Source: Verrucomicrobiota bacterium | Lineage (GTDB): Bacteria; Verrucomicrobiota; Verrucomicrobiia; Opitutales; Opitutaceae | Length of the DNA stretch: 64,000 nucleotides | Direction: 5' to 3' | NCBI GenBank assembly: GCA_023432225.1 | Contig: JAEYUW010000011.1 | Location: forward strand, 1 to 64,000 | Shown here: piece after piece, positions 43,681 through 54,848 of the stretch | How positions within the stretch are numbered: the first letter of the stretch is position 1 | How the letters are laid out: each line of letters begins with the position of its first letter | The notes under the pieces: model-generated | What the model saw: only the letters and a program-made list of their open reading frames with translations | What the model was told of the DNA's origin: nothing | The model's database searches: none | Program-made: the position numbers and the translations under genes

Positions 43681-43753
43681 GTAGCGGTAGCTTGCAGCTC
43701 CCGTTCCTTCGCACGCTCACGGAACAAACGCGGGAGCTGGAAACTCCCGCTAC
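43681..43753. repeat. REP-type inverted pair, GTAGCGGGAGC family, copy 2
   Basis: The left arm 43681-43703 begins GTAGCGGTAGCTTGC; the right arm 43731-43753 is CGGGAGCTGGAAACTCCCGC then TAC. It is the same family as 33607-33694 and again sits directly after a gene stop. Confidence 0.75.
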
Positions 43754-43786
43754 TTTCCGCGCTTCGCCTCAACGGTTCTATCCAAC

Positions 43787-43812
43787 AAAAAAGGCGGCCG
43801 ATGTGGCCGCCT
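43787..43812 (-). terminator. rho-independent terminator of the YfgM-like gene
   Basis: The perfect stem AAGGCGGCC/GGCCGCCTT has an A-run on the plus-strand left, a T-run for the minus strand. Confidence 0.75.
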
Positions 43813-43861
43813 TCGTGAATCAACCCACCGCGTCGGGCGCCCCGCGCCCGTTTACGCCCTC

Positions 43862-44581
43862 TCAGCCCTTCGGCTTGAACTCGACGGTCGGCGTGCTGCC
43901 AGCGGCAGGCGCCGCGGCGGGAGCAGGCGGGAGTTGCGCGGCGAGCGTGAAAGCGCGCTGCGCCCACATGCCGGCGGACTCGATTTTGCCGATCTCTTCG
44001 ACGATCTTGCGCGCGTCGTCGGCGCGGCCGGCGTCCTTCGCCAGGACCGCCTGACTGTAGAGCGCCTCGGCGCGAATGGCCGGAATCGCCTTGGTGTCGG
44101 CGCCAATCGCCTTGAGGGCGGCTTCGCCCGCGGCCTTGTCGCCGCCGGCGATCTGGCTCATCGCCGCACCGAGCTTGGCGCGCGACTTCAGGGCGTCGTT
44201 GTCGAGTTCTTCGCCGGCCTTGCTGTAAGACGTGGTGGCGGACTTGTAGTCGCCCTTGCTGTATTGGTCATCCGCCACGCGGAGCAGCGCGGCACCGGCG
44301 AGCGCGTGGCCCTGGTTGGCCGCGGCAAATTTGGCGAGCTGCGCGACGTTCTCGCCGGCCTTGGCGTATTCCTCCTGCACGCCTTTTTCGCGGGAGGACT
44401 GGACCCATTGCCAGCCTTCGCGGCCGACGAGGCCGATCAGAACGGCGGCGACAAGAATGAGGATGAACGAGCGGTTCTTCTCCCAAAACGAGTGCACATC
44501 GGCGGCAAAGGCATCGGCACCGGCTGGCGGCGGCGGGTTGGCCGGATCGTGCGGGGGAGTGGCGGAAGGGACGTTGCTCAT
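43862..44581 (-). CDS. YfgM-like inner-membrane TPR protein
   Basis: 239 residues. A single membrane segment (FILILVAAVLIGLVGREGWQ, about residues 39-58) follows a Pro-rich cytoplasmic N-terminus. The periplasmic part is helical with TPR-like repeats (ALAGAALLRVADDQYSKGDY, and EALYSQAVLAKDAGRADDAR). Architecture matches the YfgM/ancillary SecYEG translocon family. Length and N-terminal anchor fit. It stands alone between the protease and purU genes, with its own terminator. Confidence 0.75.
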   Translation of the reverse strand: MSNVPSATPPHDPANPPPPAGADAFAADVHSFWEKNRSFILILVAAVLIGLVGREGWQWVQSSREKGVQEEYAKAGENVAQLAKFAAANQGHALAGAALLRVADDQYSKGDYKSATTSYSKAGEELDNDALKSRAKLGAAMSQIAGGDKAAGEAALKAIGADTKAIPAIRAEALYSQAVLAKDAGRADDARKIVEEIGKIESAGMWAQRAFTLAAQLPPAPAAAPAAGSTPTVEFKPKG

Positions 44582-44670
44582 GGGAATCGCGCAACATGGG
44601 CAACCGGCCGAACGCGCTCAAGCCCGGAATCAGAGGACGGATGGCTCAGGACGGAGGATGGCCCCCAACC

Positions 44671-44757
44671 TTGTCACAGAGGGCACTGAGGCAAACGGGA
44701 GGGATACGGAGGAACTTCTCTGTGATCTCTGTGGGTCTCCTGCTTTCCTCTGTGTCG
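44671..44757. repeat. degenerate dispersed inverted repeat, cacagagg-type
   Basis: The left half has TTGTCACAGAGGGCACTGAG and the right half TTCTCTGTGATCTCTGTGGG then TCCTCTGTGTC. It is a weaker relative of the repeat at 2694-2773. It ends 3 nt before the purU stop. Confidence 0.5.
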
Positions 44758-44760
44758 AAA

Positions 44761-45627
44761 TTAATCGAAAACGACCGTCTTGCGGCCGAAGACCAAGACT
44801 CGGTTTTCGAGATGCCAGCGCAACGCTTGGGCGAGCACGAGTTTCTCGAGATCGCGACCCTTGCGAATGAGATCCTCCACGCTGTGACGATGCGTCACCC
44901 GCGTGACGTCTTGATGAATGATCGGACCATCATCGAGCACCGCAGTCGCGTAGTGCGCGGTCGCGCCGATCAGTTTCACGCCGCGCTCGTGCGCCTGATG
45001 ATAGGGCCGCCCGCCCGCGAACGCCGGCAGGAACGAATGGTGGATGTTGATCACCGGCTTGCCGAACGCCGCGAGGAAATCCGCCGAGAGCACCTGCATG
45101 TAACGCGCGAGCACGACGGTGTCGGCTTTCAGTCGACGCAACAGCGCGAGCTGGCGGGCCTCGGCTTTGTTCTTGGCCGGCGCGGCGACCGGAATGTGGA
45201 AAAACTTCAGACCGTAGCCACGCGCGGCCGCGGCGAGATCGCGGTGGTTCGAGACGACGCCGACAATCTCGCACGGAAACTCGCCGGCGCGCCAACGCAG
45301 CACGAGGTCATGGAAACAGTGGTCCGCCTTCGAAACGAACAGCACCACGCGCGGGCGGCGCGCCGAGTCGGTCGCGACGGCGCTCATGCGCAGTTCGTCG
45401 CGGGCGAATGCCAGGAAGGCTTTCTCCTCGGCGGCGGGTTTTGCGCAACCCGGTGGAACCCACTCGATCCGCTGAAAGAACACGCCCTCGTCCTCATCGC
45501 GGTGCTGGTCGGCGTGGAGGATGTTGCCGCCACGCTGGAAGATCCAACCCGACGCGCGCGCGACGAGGCCGCGTTGATCGGGACCGTGCAGCAAGGCGAC
45601 TAGCGTGAGGGGAGAAACGTCGGACAT
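44761..45627 (-). CDS. purU: formyltetrahydrofolate deformylase
   Basis: 288 residues from ATG 45627 (MSDVSPLTLVALLHGPDQRG). An N-terminal ACT domain (about residues 6-85; HGPDQRGLVARASGWIFQRG) precedes a formyl-transferase fold with VLFVSKADHCFHDLVLRWRA, INIHHSFLPAFAGGRPYHQA (catalytic His/Asn region) and DDGPIIHQDVTRVTHRHSVE with the catalytic Asp. PurU hydrolyses 10-formyl-THF to THF and formate, balancing one-carbon units. About 310 nt with two palindromes separate it from carB upstream. Confidence 0.93.
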   Translation of the reverse strand: MSDVSPLTLVALLHGPDQRGLVARASGWIFQRGGNILHADQHRDEDEGVFFQRIEWVPPGCAKPAAEEKAFLAFARDELRMSAVATDSARRPRVVLFVSKADHCFHDLVLRWRAGEFPCEIVGVVSNHRDLAAAARGYGLKFFHIPVAAPAKNKAEARQLALLRRLKADTVVLARYMQVLSADFLAAFGKPVINIHHSFLPAFAGGRPYHQAHERGVKLIGATAHYATAVLDDGPIIHQDVTRVTHRHSVEDLIRKGRDLEKLVLAQALRWHLENRVLVFGRKTVVFD

Positions 45628-45729
45628 GGAGATGAAGTTAGGCGGGAGCGCGGACATTGGGGAGCGGCGCGCGTGTCATGCGAAGTTTGCGGCAACCACG
45701 CTTACGCACGGAGAAGCTCGTTCAAGTTA

Positions 45730-45744
45730 TGGCGTATTACGCCA
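45730..45744. repeat. 15-nt palindrome TGGCGTA.TACGCCA
   Basis: The arms TGGCGTA/TACGCCA surround one T. The same 15-mer lies at 61215-61229 inside rsmE, and a longer version at 45774-45796. Confidence 0.7.
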
Positions 45745-45773
45745 GATTTCAGTCGGCCAAACTGTCTCCAGCA

Positions 45774-45796
45774 AATATGGCGTAATACGCCATATT
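45774..45796. repeat. perfect 23-nt palindrome (11-1-11), CGTA.TACG centre
   Basis: The arms AATATGGCGTA and TACGCCATATT surround one A. It has the same size and centre as the palindrome at 9111-9133. It lies upstream of purU, 45 nt from the 15-nt version. Confidence 0.75.
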
Positions 45797-45875
45797 CGGT
45801 CGCGGCGGCGTGCGGTTACTTTTCTGCGGCACGCCAGAGCGGCGCCGGCCGCTTTCGCTGGACGTGTGGCGATAA

Positions 45876-45903
45876 AGAAAAAGCGCGCCGGGGCGGCGCG
45901 CTT
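45876..45903 (-). terminator. rho-independent terminator of carB
   Basis: The perfect stem AAGCGCGCC/GGCGCGCTT has an A-run on the plus-strand left. It lies about 35 nt past the carB stop. Confidence 0.75.
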
Positions 45904-45935
45904 GAGTGACGAGTAATTTTGTTGGTCCGGCTCCC

Positions 45936-49175
<3,240 letters not shown>

Positions 49176-49287
49176 GAGCGCAGATTTCGGCGAAGGTTGG
49201 GACCGCCGCTAGGCGCGGCAAGCGGGAAAAGGGCCCGGCGTGAACGATGACGCGCAACTGTGCCGGCGATGCCGACCGCGCAGCCAC

Positions 49288-50547
49288 TCACACCAACTTG
49301 GTCGGGTCGACGCCGAGCACCTTGGCGGCCTTGGCCTTGTCGCCACCGCAAGCGTGGAGCACGCGCGCGATATACTGCTTTTCCTGGCCGGCCAAGTAAT
49401 CAGCCAGCGGCGGCCAGTCCTTCAATTCGTGGATGCGCAGCGGCAATTGGGCCGAAGTAATCACGCGTGCCTCCGCGGTCGAGACGACCTGCGAAATCAC
49501 CTGCGTGAACTCGGCTAGGTTGCCCGGCCAGCGGTAAGCCTTGAGCGTGGCCATCGCATCGTCGGTGAACTCGATCTGGCGCGCGTCGAACTGGGGGTTG
49601 GCCGAGCTGGCGGCAACCGATTTCAGCAGCAGCGGAATGTCCTCGGTGCGCTCGCGCAGCGCGGGCATGTGCACCGGAAGCGCCGCGATGCGGTAGAACA
49701 GCTCTTCGTTGAAACCGCCTTCCTCCGTGAGCTTCTCCAGATCAGCCTCCGAGGTGCAGATCACGCGGACGTGCGGCGCGTGCGTGCGAAGGATCGAAAC
49801 GAGCTTCTGCTGCGCACCGTCCGGCAAGCACTGCACGTGCTGGAGCCCGAGCGTGCCACCCTTCGCTTGCTGCACCCATTTGCCACCGGTGCCGTCGGCG
49901 CCCAGCAGACCTTCGTTCAACGTGGCCTCGTCGACGAGCTTGCAATCGATGTTGATGAAAGGGCTGCCCGCCGGCGCACCGGCCGCGTGCAGCAACTCGG
50001 CCGCGATCTCGTGGCCGCTGCCCAGCTCGCCGCTGATGAGCACTGGCGCGTGGGCCGTCGCGAGCTTCTTCAGCTGCGTGACGAGCCGCTTGATCTTCGG
50101 GCTGGAGCCCACGAGCTGCGCGTCGAAATCGCCGGCCGCCGCCGCGCCGCTCGCGCCACGAGCGGACTCGCGCTCGGTGACCACGCGCTTGAACTCCACA
50201 CCGCGCTTGAGCGTCTGGATCAGTTCCTCGACGCGGAAAGGTTTCTGGAGGTAGTCGAACGCTCCGAACTTCAGCGCCTGGATCGCACTCTCGGTGCTGG
50301 CGTAGGCCGTCATGATGATGACGACGGTGGCGGGATCGTATTGCTTCAGCTGTTTGAGCAACGTGATGCCGTCCATCGGCTTCATATCGATGTCGGCCAG
50401 CACGAGGTCGAATTTTTCGGCCTTATAGCGCGCCAGTGCCTTTTCGCCATCCGTGGCAAACGCCGTGGCGTAGCCGGTCGGTTGGATGACGGCCTCCAGC
50501 ATCTCATGAATCGAGATGAGGTCGTCGACGATCAGGATGGAAGGCAT
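49288..50547 (-). CDS. NtrC-type response regulator with degenerate AAA+ domain
   Basis: 419 residues from ATG 50547. Receiver domain residues 1-120 with intact acidic pocket (VDD at 7-9), phospho-acceptor Asp52 in LVLADIDM and Lys102. The central region clearly descends from the sigma54 AAA+ domain (YRIAALPVHMPALRERTEDI) but Walker A reads GELGSGHE (Lys replaced by His179), the GAFTGA loop is missing, and the Walker B position reads GGTLGLQHV without the acidic residues. The C-terminal Fis-like helix-turn-helix breaks off at AAKVLGVDPTKLV, lacking most of the recognition helix. It probably cannot hydrolyse ATP or activate sigma54; it may work as a binding or scaffold regulator. 112 nt upstream of carB; no kinase adjacent. 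Confidence 0.85.
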   Translation of the reverse strand: MPSILIVDDLISIHEMLEAVIQPTGYATAFATDGEKALARYKAEKFDLVLADIDMKPMDGITLLKQLKQYDPATVVIIMTAYASTESAIQALKFGAFDYLQKPFRVEELIQTLKRGVEFKRVVTERESARGASGAAAAGDFDAQLVGSSPKIKRLVTQLKKLATAHAPVLISGELGSGHEIAAELLHAAGAPAGSPFINIDCKLVDEATLNEGLLGADGTGGKWVQQAKGGTLGLQHVQCLPDGAQQKLVSILRTHAPHVRVICTSEADLEKLTEEGGFNEELFYRIAALPVHMPALRERTEDIPLLLKSVAASSANPQFDARQIEFTDDAMATLKAYRWPGNLAEFTQVISQVVSTAEARVITSAQLPLRIHELKDWPPLADYLAGQEKQYIARVLHACGGDKAKAAKVLGVDPTKLV

Positions 50548-50752
50548 GGGCGAGAGGGTCCGGGACTTTGCGGAGCGGCTATCCTGCACGCAAGCGGCTT
50601 TCGGTCAATCGGCCCCGAACGGGTAAAGGAGTTGTTTAGTTCCGCTGCGCGTCCCGTGCAGTCGGCGTGCATTCGCTCGTCGAGAGACGAAACAACCAAC
50701 GCCCGCCACACGGGCTCCCGACTAGCGTGGAGCCCGAGCGCGCCGGTGTGGG

Positions 50753-51892
50753 TTAGCCTTGGCCGCCCGCCACGGCGCCGAGTTGGAAGATCGGGAGGAA
50801 CATCGCCATGACGATGCCGCCGACCACCACGCCGAGGAACACGATGAGCATCGGCTCGATCAGCGAGGTGAGCGCGGCCACGGTGGCGTCGCACTCCGTG
50901 TCGTAGAAATCCGCGATCTTGTTCATCATGCCGTCGACGTTGCCGGTGGATTCGCCGGCCTTGACCATGTGCTTCATCATCGGCGGGAAAAACGGGTTCG
51001 CCGCCATGACCTCGGAGACTTGTCCGCCCTGTGAAACGTGCTTGGCGATTTCGACGCAGGCATCCTCGACCTGCACCATGCCGGACGCGGAGGAAACGAT
51101 CTCGAGCGTGCGGAGGATTGGCACGCCCGAACGCATGAGCGTCGCGTAGGTGCGGCAGAAGCGCGAGAGCGCGATCTTGTGCATGAGATTGCCGAAGATC
51201 GGCGCCTTGACGAGGAAGTGGTCCTTCTGCCGGCGGCCGGCGGGCGTCGCGGTGTATTTCTTCATCACCGTGTAGACGCCGTAAAGCAGCAGCAGAATCG
51301 CCCACCACCAGCTCTTCAGAAAGTTCGAGAGGTCGATCAGCATCTGGGTCGGCGCCGGGAGCTTGGCGCCGAAGTCCTTGAACATCTCCGCGAAGACCGG
51401 GATGACGAAGATCAGCAGCACGTTCACCAGCGCGACGGCGAGGCCGATGACCGCGATCGGGTAAGTCATCGCGGACTTCACCTTCTTGGTCAGCTTGACC
51501 GTGGATTCAAAGTAAGCCGCGACCTTGGCGAGAATCTCCGCCAAACCGCCCGACGCCTCGCCCGCCTCGACCATCGAGACGAAGAGCGAGTTGAACGAGT
51601 TCGGAAACTTCTTCACCGCCGCCGAAAACGACGTGCCCGTCGCGATGTCGTTGCGCACATCGCGGATGACGATGCGGAAAATCTGGTCTTCCGTCTGGTC
51701 CTGCAACGCCTCCAAGCACGAGACGAGCGGCAAGCCGGCCTGCAGGAGTGACGCCAGCTGACTGGTGAAGATCGCGAGTTCCCCCAGCGCCAGCTTGTAG
51801 GTCTTGGATTTCTTCTCGAGGGCCTTCTGCTTCGCCAGCGCCTGAGCTTGTTGGACGCTCGACTTGGGTTTCGCGGCCGCGGGAGTTGCCAT
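50753..51892 (-). CDS. pilC: type II secretion / type IV pilus assembly protein F (GspF/PilC)
   Basis: 379 residues from ATG 51892. Two T2SSF domains (about residues 35-160 and 240-360) carry the family hallmarks: FTSQLASLLQAGLPLVSCLE and FCRTYATLMRSGVPILRTLE, each ending in a VSMVEAGEASGGL or MVKAGESTGNVD Glu-Ser motif. Three membrane segments (IAVIGLAVALVNVLLIFVIP, WWWAILLLLYGVYTV, and IEPMLIVFLGVVVGGIVMAM) are in the expected positions. It is the polytopic platform protein of the pseudopilus or pilus motor. Neighbouring pil/gsp genes are not seen. The N-terminal Lys/Ala-rich stretch is slightly long. Confidence 0.92.
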   Translation of the reverse strand: MATPAAAKPKSSVQQAQALAKQKALEKKSKTYKLALGELAIFTSQLASLLQAGLPLVSCLEALQDQTEDQIFRIVIRDVRNDIATGTSFSAAVKKFPNSFNSLFVSMVEAGEASGGLAEILAKVAAYFESTVKLTKKVKSAMTYPIAVIGLAVALVNVLLIFVIPVFAEMFKDFGAKLPAPTQMLIDLSNFLKSWWWAILLLLYGVYTVMKKYTATPAGRRQKDHFLVKAPIFGNLMHKIALSRFCRTYATLMRSGVPILRTLEIVSSASGMVQVEDACVEIAKHVSQGGQVSEVMAANPFFPPMMKHMVKAGESTGNVDGMMNKIADFYDTECDATVAALTSLIEPMLIVFLGVVVGGIVMAMFLPIFQLGAVAGGQG

Positions 51893-52008
51893 AGTCCTGC
51901 GGTTAAAACGCAACGAATTTACCCTCGCAACCCGATTCGCGGACGCGCCGGAGTTTAACTAAAGCTTGAATGGTCGCCCGTGCGCGCCACTCTCGGGCCC
52001 TCACCTTC

Positions 52009-52082
52009 GCGGGCATAGTTTAGTGGTAAAACTCCTGTCTTCCAAACAGGTATCGTCGGTTCGATTCCGTCTGCCCGCACCA
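52009..52082 (+). tRNA. tRNA-Gly (anticodon UCC)
   Basis: 74 nt including an encoded CCA. The acceptor stem GCGGGCA pairs with TGCCCGC. The anticodon loop is CTTCCAA (anticodon TCC), and the T-loop is TTCGATT. The D-loop (AGTTTAGTGGTAAAACT) is as in bacterial tRNA-Gly. Confidence 0.95.
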
Positions 52083-52706
52083 GCTCTGAGCGAGCGCATG
52101 TGCGCGCCGTGTCGTTCGAAACAATTTTCTGCACGAAATGCAGCGAATTGCTTCCAATTCCGCGGTGTAGCAAAATGCTTCCGGCAAAATCCAGTAATCC
52201 CGACCGCTGCCGCGCTTCATTAAATCGCTTCCTGTTTTCGGGGTTGTTCCGGCTTAGTTCCGGGAATCAAAAACGGCCCCCCGGCGGCTACGGCGCGCGC
52301 AAGTCCCAATAGGCTCGGACATCGAGCGAGATTTTTTGACCCGCAACACCGCGCAGTCACCAGCCTCGATCCGAGCTCGGAACCAGCGAAGGTATAGCCG
52401 GGCAATCGGTCCGCCGAAACTACCGGGTTTCAACATCTCTCGCGCCACGCGGTTGCGGCGCTGCTCGCCTTATTTCCTCGGTGGGCGCCGACTCGGTCAC
52501 GTTAGATGCCGCAACATCATGCCTAAAAATCGGGCCATCATGCTGCTGCGATGATTTATTGTGGGGGCTAAGCGGATGGCCCGCGAACGCTTTGGCCCGG
52601 CGATGTGCGCCGGGGGCGGCAATACTTCGCTATTCCGAGTGCGCCGGGCTAGATTCCAGCCGTGGCTGAGATCTGATGCGCTCTGCGTGCGGCCTCGCCC
52701 TTCAAT
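52083..52706. other. about 620-nt stretch without supported genes
   Basis: It lies between tRNA-Gly and the omega-like gene. Only short frames occur, none with start site plus family similarity. GC is a little lower than the flanks. It may hold the promoter of the omega-L35 cluster, and a non-coding RNA cannot be excluded, but I see no conserved motif. Confidence 0.4.
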
Positions 52707-53024
52707 ATGAGAAACGACTACATTCAGAGCGCGGCCGCAGTCATCAGCGACCCCTACATCCTCGTCAACGTGGTCTCGCGCCGCGTGAAGCAGTTGCGGC
52801 GCGGCTACCGGCCGCTGATCTCATCATTGGAGAAGCTTTCCTTCGAGGACATCGCTTTGCGCGAGATCTCCGAGCGCAAGATCACCTACGAGATTGCCAC
52901 CTTGGAGGAACTTCAGGCTGACTCGCCGCCGATTCGTCGTCCCGGCATCGCTTCCGCACTGATGGGGCGATCGGCGTTGGCGCCCGCCCGCACTCTCGTC
53001 GCTTCCGCGAAGCAAGACGTATGA
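52707..53024 (+). CDS. rpoZ: DNA-directed RNA polymerase omega subunit homologue
   Basis: 105 residues. Similarity to omega lies in PYILVNVVSRRVKQLRRGYR (the conserved LV...RR..QL segment that contacts beta prime) and FEDIALREISERKITYEI (the IALREI motif). Omega assists folding and assembly of the beta prime subunit and can contribute to ppGpp binding. Length exceeds the common 70-90 residues because of a C-terminal extension (PPIRRPGIASALMGRSALAP). The stop overlaps the next start by 4 nt (ATGA). Whether this is the only rpoZ or an extra copy cannot be decided from this window. Confidence 0.8.
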   Translation: MRNDYIQSAAAVISDPYILVNVVSRRVKQLRRGYRPLISSLEKLSFEDIALREISERKITYEIATLEELQADSPPIRRPGIASALMGRSALAPARTLVASAKQDV

Positions 53025-53347
53025 CGACTCTGCTTCAGATCACGGCAGGTCCGGCGCAGGCGCTCTCACTCGGAGAATCGCCCCAGTTGCAGCGGTGCAG
53101 GGTGGGCCTGCGCCATTATCGCCGCGCGCTGGCGCCGCTCGTGCCGTCGGGCTCGGCCGTCGTTGGCGCGCTCGATATCTATCTCGAGGGCCGGTTGCGC
53201 GACGATGTCCTGCGCATGTTATTCGGACTTTCAGTCCTACGCTGCGCGACGGTGGACCAGCTGGATTCGGCCTTGGCCGCCCGCAACGTCGCGATCAGCC
53301 AGCGGGCGCCTAGCCCGAGTATCACGTCAGCCACGATCCTTTTATGA
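53021..53347 (+). CDS. unknown protein in the omega-L35 cluster
   Basis: 108 residues, no family recognised. The ATG overlaps the omega stop (ATGA) and its own stop overlaps the next start (ATGA), the usual sign of translational coupling, which supports a real gene. The sequence is Leu/Arg/Ala-rich and probably helical (VGLRHYRRALAPLVPSGSAV and RDDVLRMLFGLSVLRCATVD), with two Cys. No signal peptide or membrane segment. Function unknown. Confidence 0.5.
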   Translation: MTTLLQITAGPAQALSLGESPQLQRCRVGLRHYRRALAPLVPSGSAVVGALDIYLEGRLRDDVLRMLFGLSVLRCATVDQLDSALAARNVAISQRAPSPSITSATILL

Positions 53348-53853
53348 ACGAACAAACCTTGTTGTCGCGCCGGGTGCGCACCCTCGATCGCTTTGGCGGA
53401 GCGAGTCGATGCTTGCTGCGCTTGTGGGAAAACGAAGGCCACCTCGGCCCTCCGGAAGAACAATACCTCAGCCGTTTCGACACCCAATTCCCGCATTGGG
53501 AAACGCGGCCAGGTGAACTTGACGTCGCCTCTTTGGCGATTGTCGCGCGAGCGCTCGGCATCCGCGGTGAGTTCAAAGTCACCGGCGATTACGAGGAAGT
53601 GCTCAACGCACACCGTGGAGGCGACGCCGTGCTCGTGGCGATGGACAAACCTTCCCGCCCGAGTGCGGAACAAGCGGACGACCTGCCTCAGTTCACCGTG
53701 TTGGAGCGGATCGACGACGAAGGGTTTCGTGTCTGGTGCCCTTTCGACAGTGGCGGATCAGATGTGTTGCCGCGGGCAGATCGTCGCTCGTGGAGTCGCC
53801 GTCACGCCGTGGCATTTGTGGTCCATCGCGCTCCGGTCGCGCAGCTCCACTGA
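53344..53853 (+). CDS. unknown protein, possibly papain/C39-fold-like
   Basis: 169 residues, start overlapping the upstream stop. Residues about 60-95 (LAIVARALGIRGEFKVTGDY, EEVLNAHRGGDAVLVAMDKP) and 110-165 (FTVLERIDDEGFRVWCPFDS and HAVAFVVHRAP) resemble the layout of C39/papain-like peptidase folds, where a GDA(V/I)LV strand and a His-bearing strand occur. However, no N-terminal catalytic Cys motif (CGP type) is present; the only early Cys is in GASRCLLRLW. If related, it may be inactive. The assignment is weak. Confidence 0.5.
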   Translation: MNEQTLLSRRVRTLDRFGGASRCLLRLWENEGHLGPPEEQYLSRFDTQFPHWETRPGELDVASLAIVARALGIRGEFKVTGDYEEVLNAHRGGDAVLVAMDKPSRPSAEQADDLPQFTVLERIDDEGFRVWCPFDSGGSDVLPRADRRSWSRRHAVAFVVHRAPVAQLH

Positions 53854-53870
53854 TCCGTTCACGCCTCCTT

Positions 53871-54068
53871 ATGCAAAAGACCAAAAAATCGGTGGCGAAG
53901 CGCTTCAAAATAACCGCGCGCGGCAAGTTACTCCGACGCACGCCGGGGTTCCGCCACTTGCTGGCCAACAAGAGCACTCGCGCAAAACGTCGAGCGAGCC
54001 GCGACAAGGCGGTCGCACCGGGACACGCCGCACCGTTGCTGCGGTGCCTGCCTTTTGGCCTGCGGTGA
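53871..54068 (+). CDS. rpmI: 50S ribosomal protein L35 homologue
   Basis: 65 residues starting MQKTKKSVAKRFKITARGKL, then RRTPGFRHLLANKSTRAKRR: the conserved L35 pattern (K..AAKRFK.T..GK..R....HLL..KS...KR). The extra tail VAPGHAAPLLRCLPFGLR is one I associate with verrucomicrobial L35. L35 normally sits in the infC-rpmI-rplT operon; neither infC nor rplT is near, and instead it follows the omega-like gene and two unknown genes. It may be a second copy or a relocated sole copy. Confidence 0.85.
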   Translation: MQKTKKSVAKRFKITARGKLLRRTPGFRHLLANKSTRAKRRASRDKAVAPGHAAPLLRCLPFGLR

Positions 54069-54133
54069 CGTAGCGGCTTTCGGGCATTCCTGCTGAAAGG
54101 GCTTCCCGATCCGCAGCCACCGAAGGTTTTCTC

Positions 54134-54445
54134 ATGAACGCATTACACCAAACATCATTCGCGCCCATGCACCTACGCGACGCAATGGCGGCTGATCGCC
54201 CCAAACAAGGGGAGGTGGACTGCGCCTTGTGTGGCTACTTTGACGCCGTAGAGGGCGGTGATTCAGCAATGATGCTTCGCACCGTGGCGGTGGTCGCCTC
54301 CGCGGGTGAACAGCAGGTGCAACGAGCCCTGCTTTTCGTGCAGCGATTGCGCCATGTGTCGCGTGGAGAGCTCCTCGGCGTCCTGACCGGCTCCCCTCGC
54401 CGAGCGCGGGTTTACGCGGCGTCCCACTCGATGTCACTCGGTTGA
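54134..54445 (+). CDS. unknown small protein downstream of rpmI
   Basis: 103 residues from ATG 54134, 65 nt after rpmI. No recognised family. A CALC pair near residue 30 (VDCALCGYFDAVEGG) and a helical middle (ASAGEQQVQRALLFVQRLRH) are visible. No signal peptide. It may belong to the omega-L35 operon by position only. Confidence 0.4.
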   Translation: MNALHQTSFAPMHLRDAMAADRPKQGEVDCALCGYFDAVEGGDSAMMLRTVAVVASAGEQQVQRALLFVQRLRHVSRGELLGVLTGSPRRARVYAASHSMSLG

Positions 54446-54521
54446 ACTCTCAGCAGCCGGGAGAACGAGCGATCCACGTTAAGGAGGAGCAAGGAAAGAG
54501 GAAAGGGCAGCGCCTGCCGCC

Positions 54522-54769
54522 TCATTTGGGGCTGTTCGAATCAATCAGCGCCTTGAGCGTTTCGAGATCGGTGCCGGTCAAAGAAGGATTCAATTTGTTA
54601 AGGGAGTCAGGGAAGTAGCTGTAGCCCGGAAGCGGGAAATTTCGGCGGAGGTTGCCGAGATGCCATTTGCCTTTTCATACCTCAACCCCGTTGCCGCCAA
54701 GGGGGCGTCCTTTGGATTACCCACGAGGCTCAGCTGCGTCCGGTCCCAGGGCACGAGCGGGAGTTCAAA
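54522..54769 (-). pseudogene. frameshifted C-terminal gene remnant, family unknown
   Basis: Two minus-strand frames carry complementary pieces of what looks like one protein: LPLVPWDRTQLSLVGNPKDA and further to LRYEK in one frame, then KWHLGNLRRNFPLPGYSYFP and on to LETLKALIDSNSPK and stop in the other. A single missing A in the A-run at about 54672-54675 would join them. No start codon is evident and a stop lies just upstream (54770-54772). No family recognised. It sits downstream of the YcaO gene on the same strand, so it may once have been part of that operon. Confidence 0.4.
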
Positions 54770-54848
54770 TTAGCTTCAGCGCAGGACGGCCAAACACACG
54801 ACGTCGTGAGAATGGGCAGATCCGGCGCTTCGACGTCTCGCCGCACCA

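Noticed and set aside
52083..52706. Possible structured RNA (6S, RNase P or similar) after tRNA-Gly
   Set aside because: No diagnostic conserved blocks or clear terminator. The region could also be plain promoter DNA.
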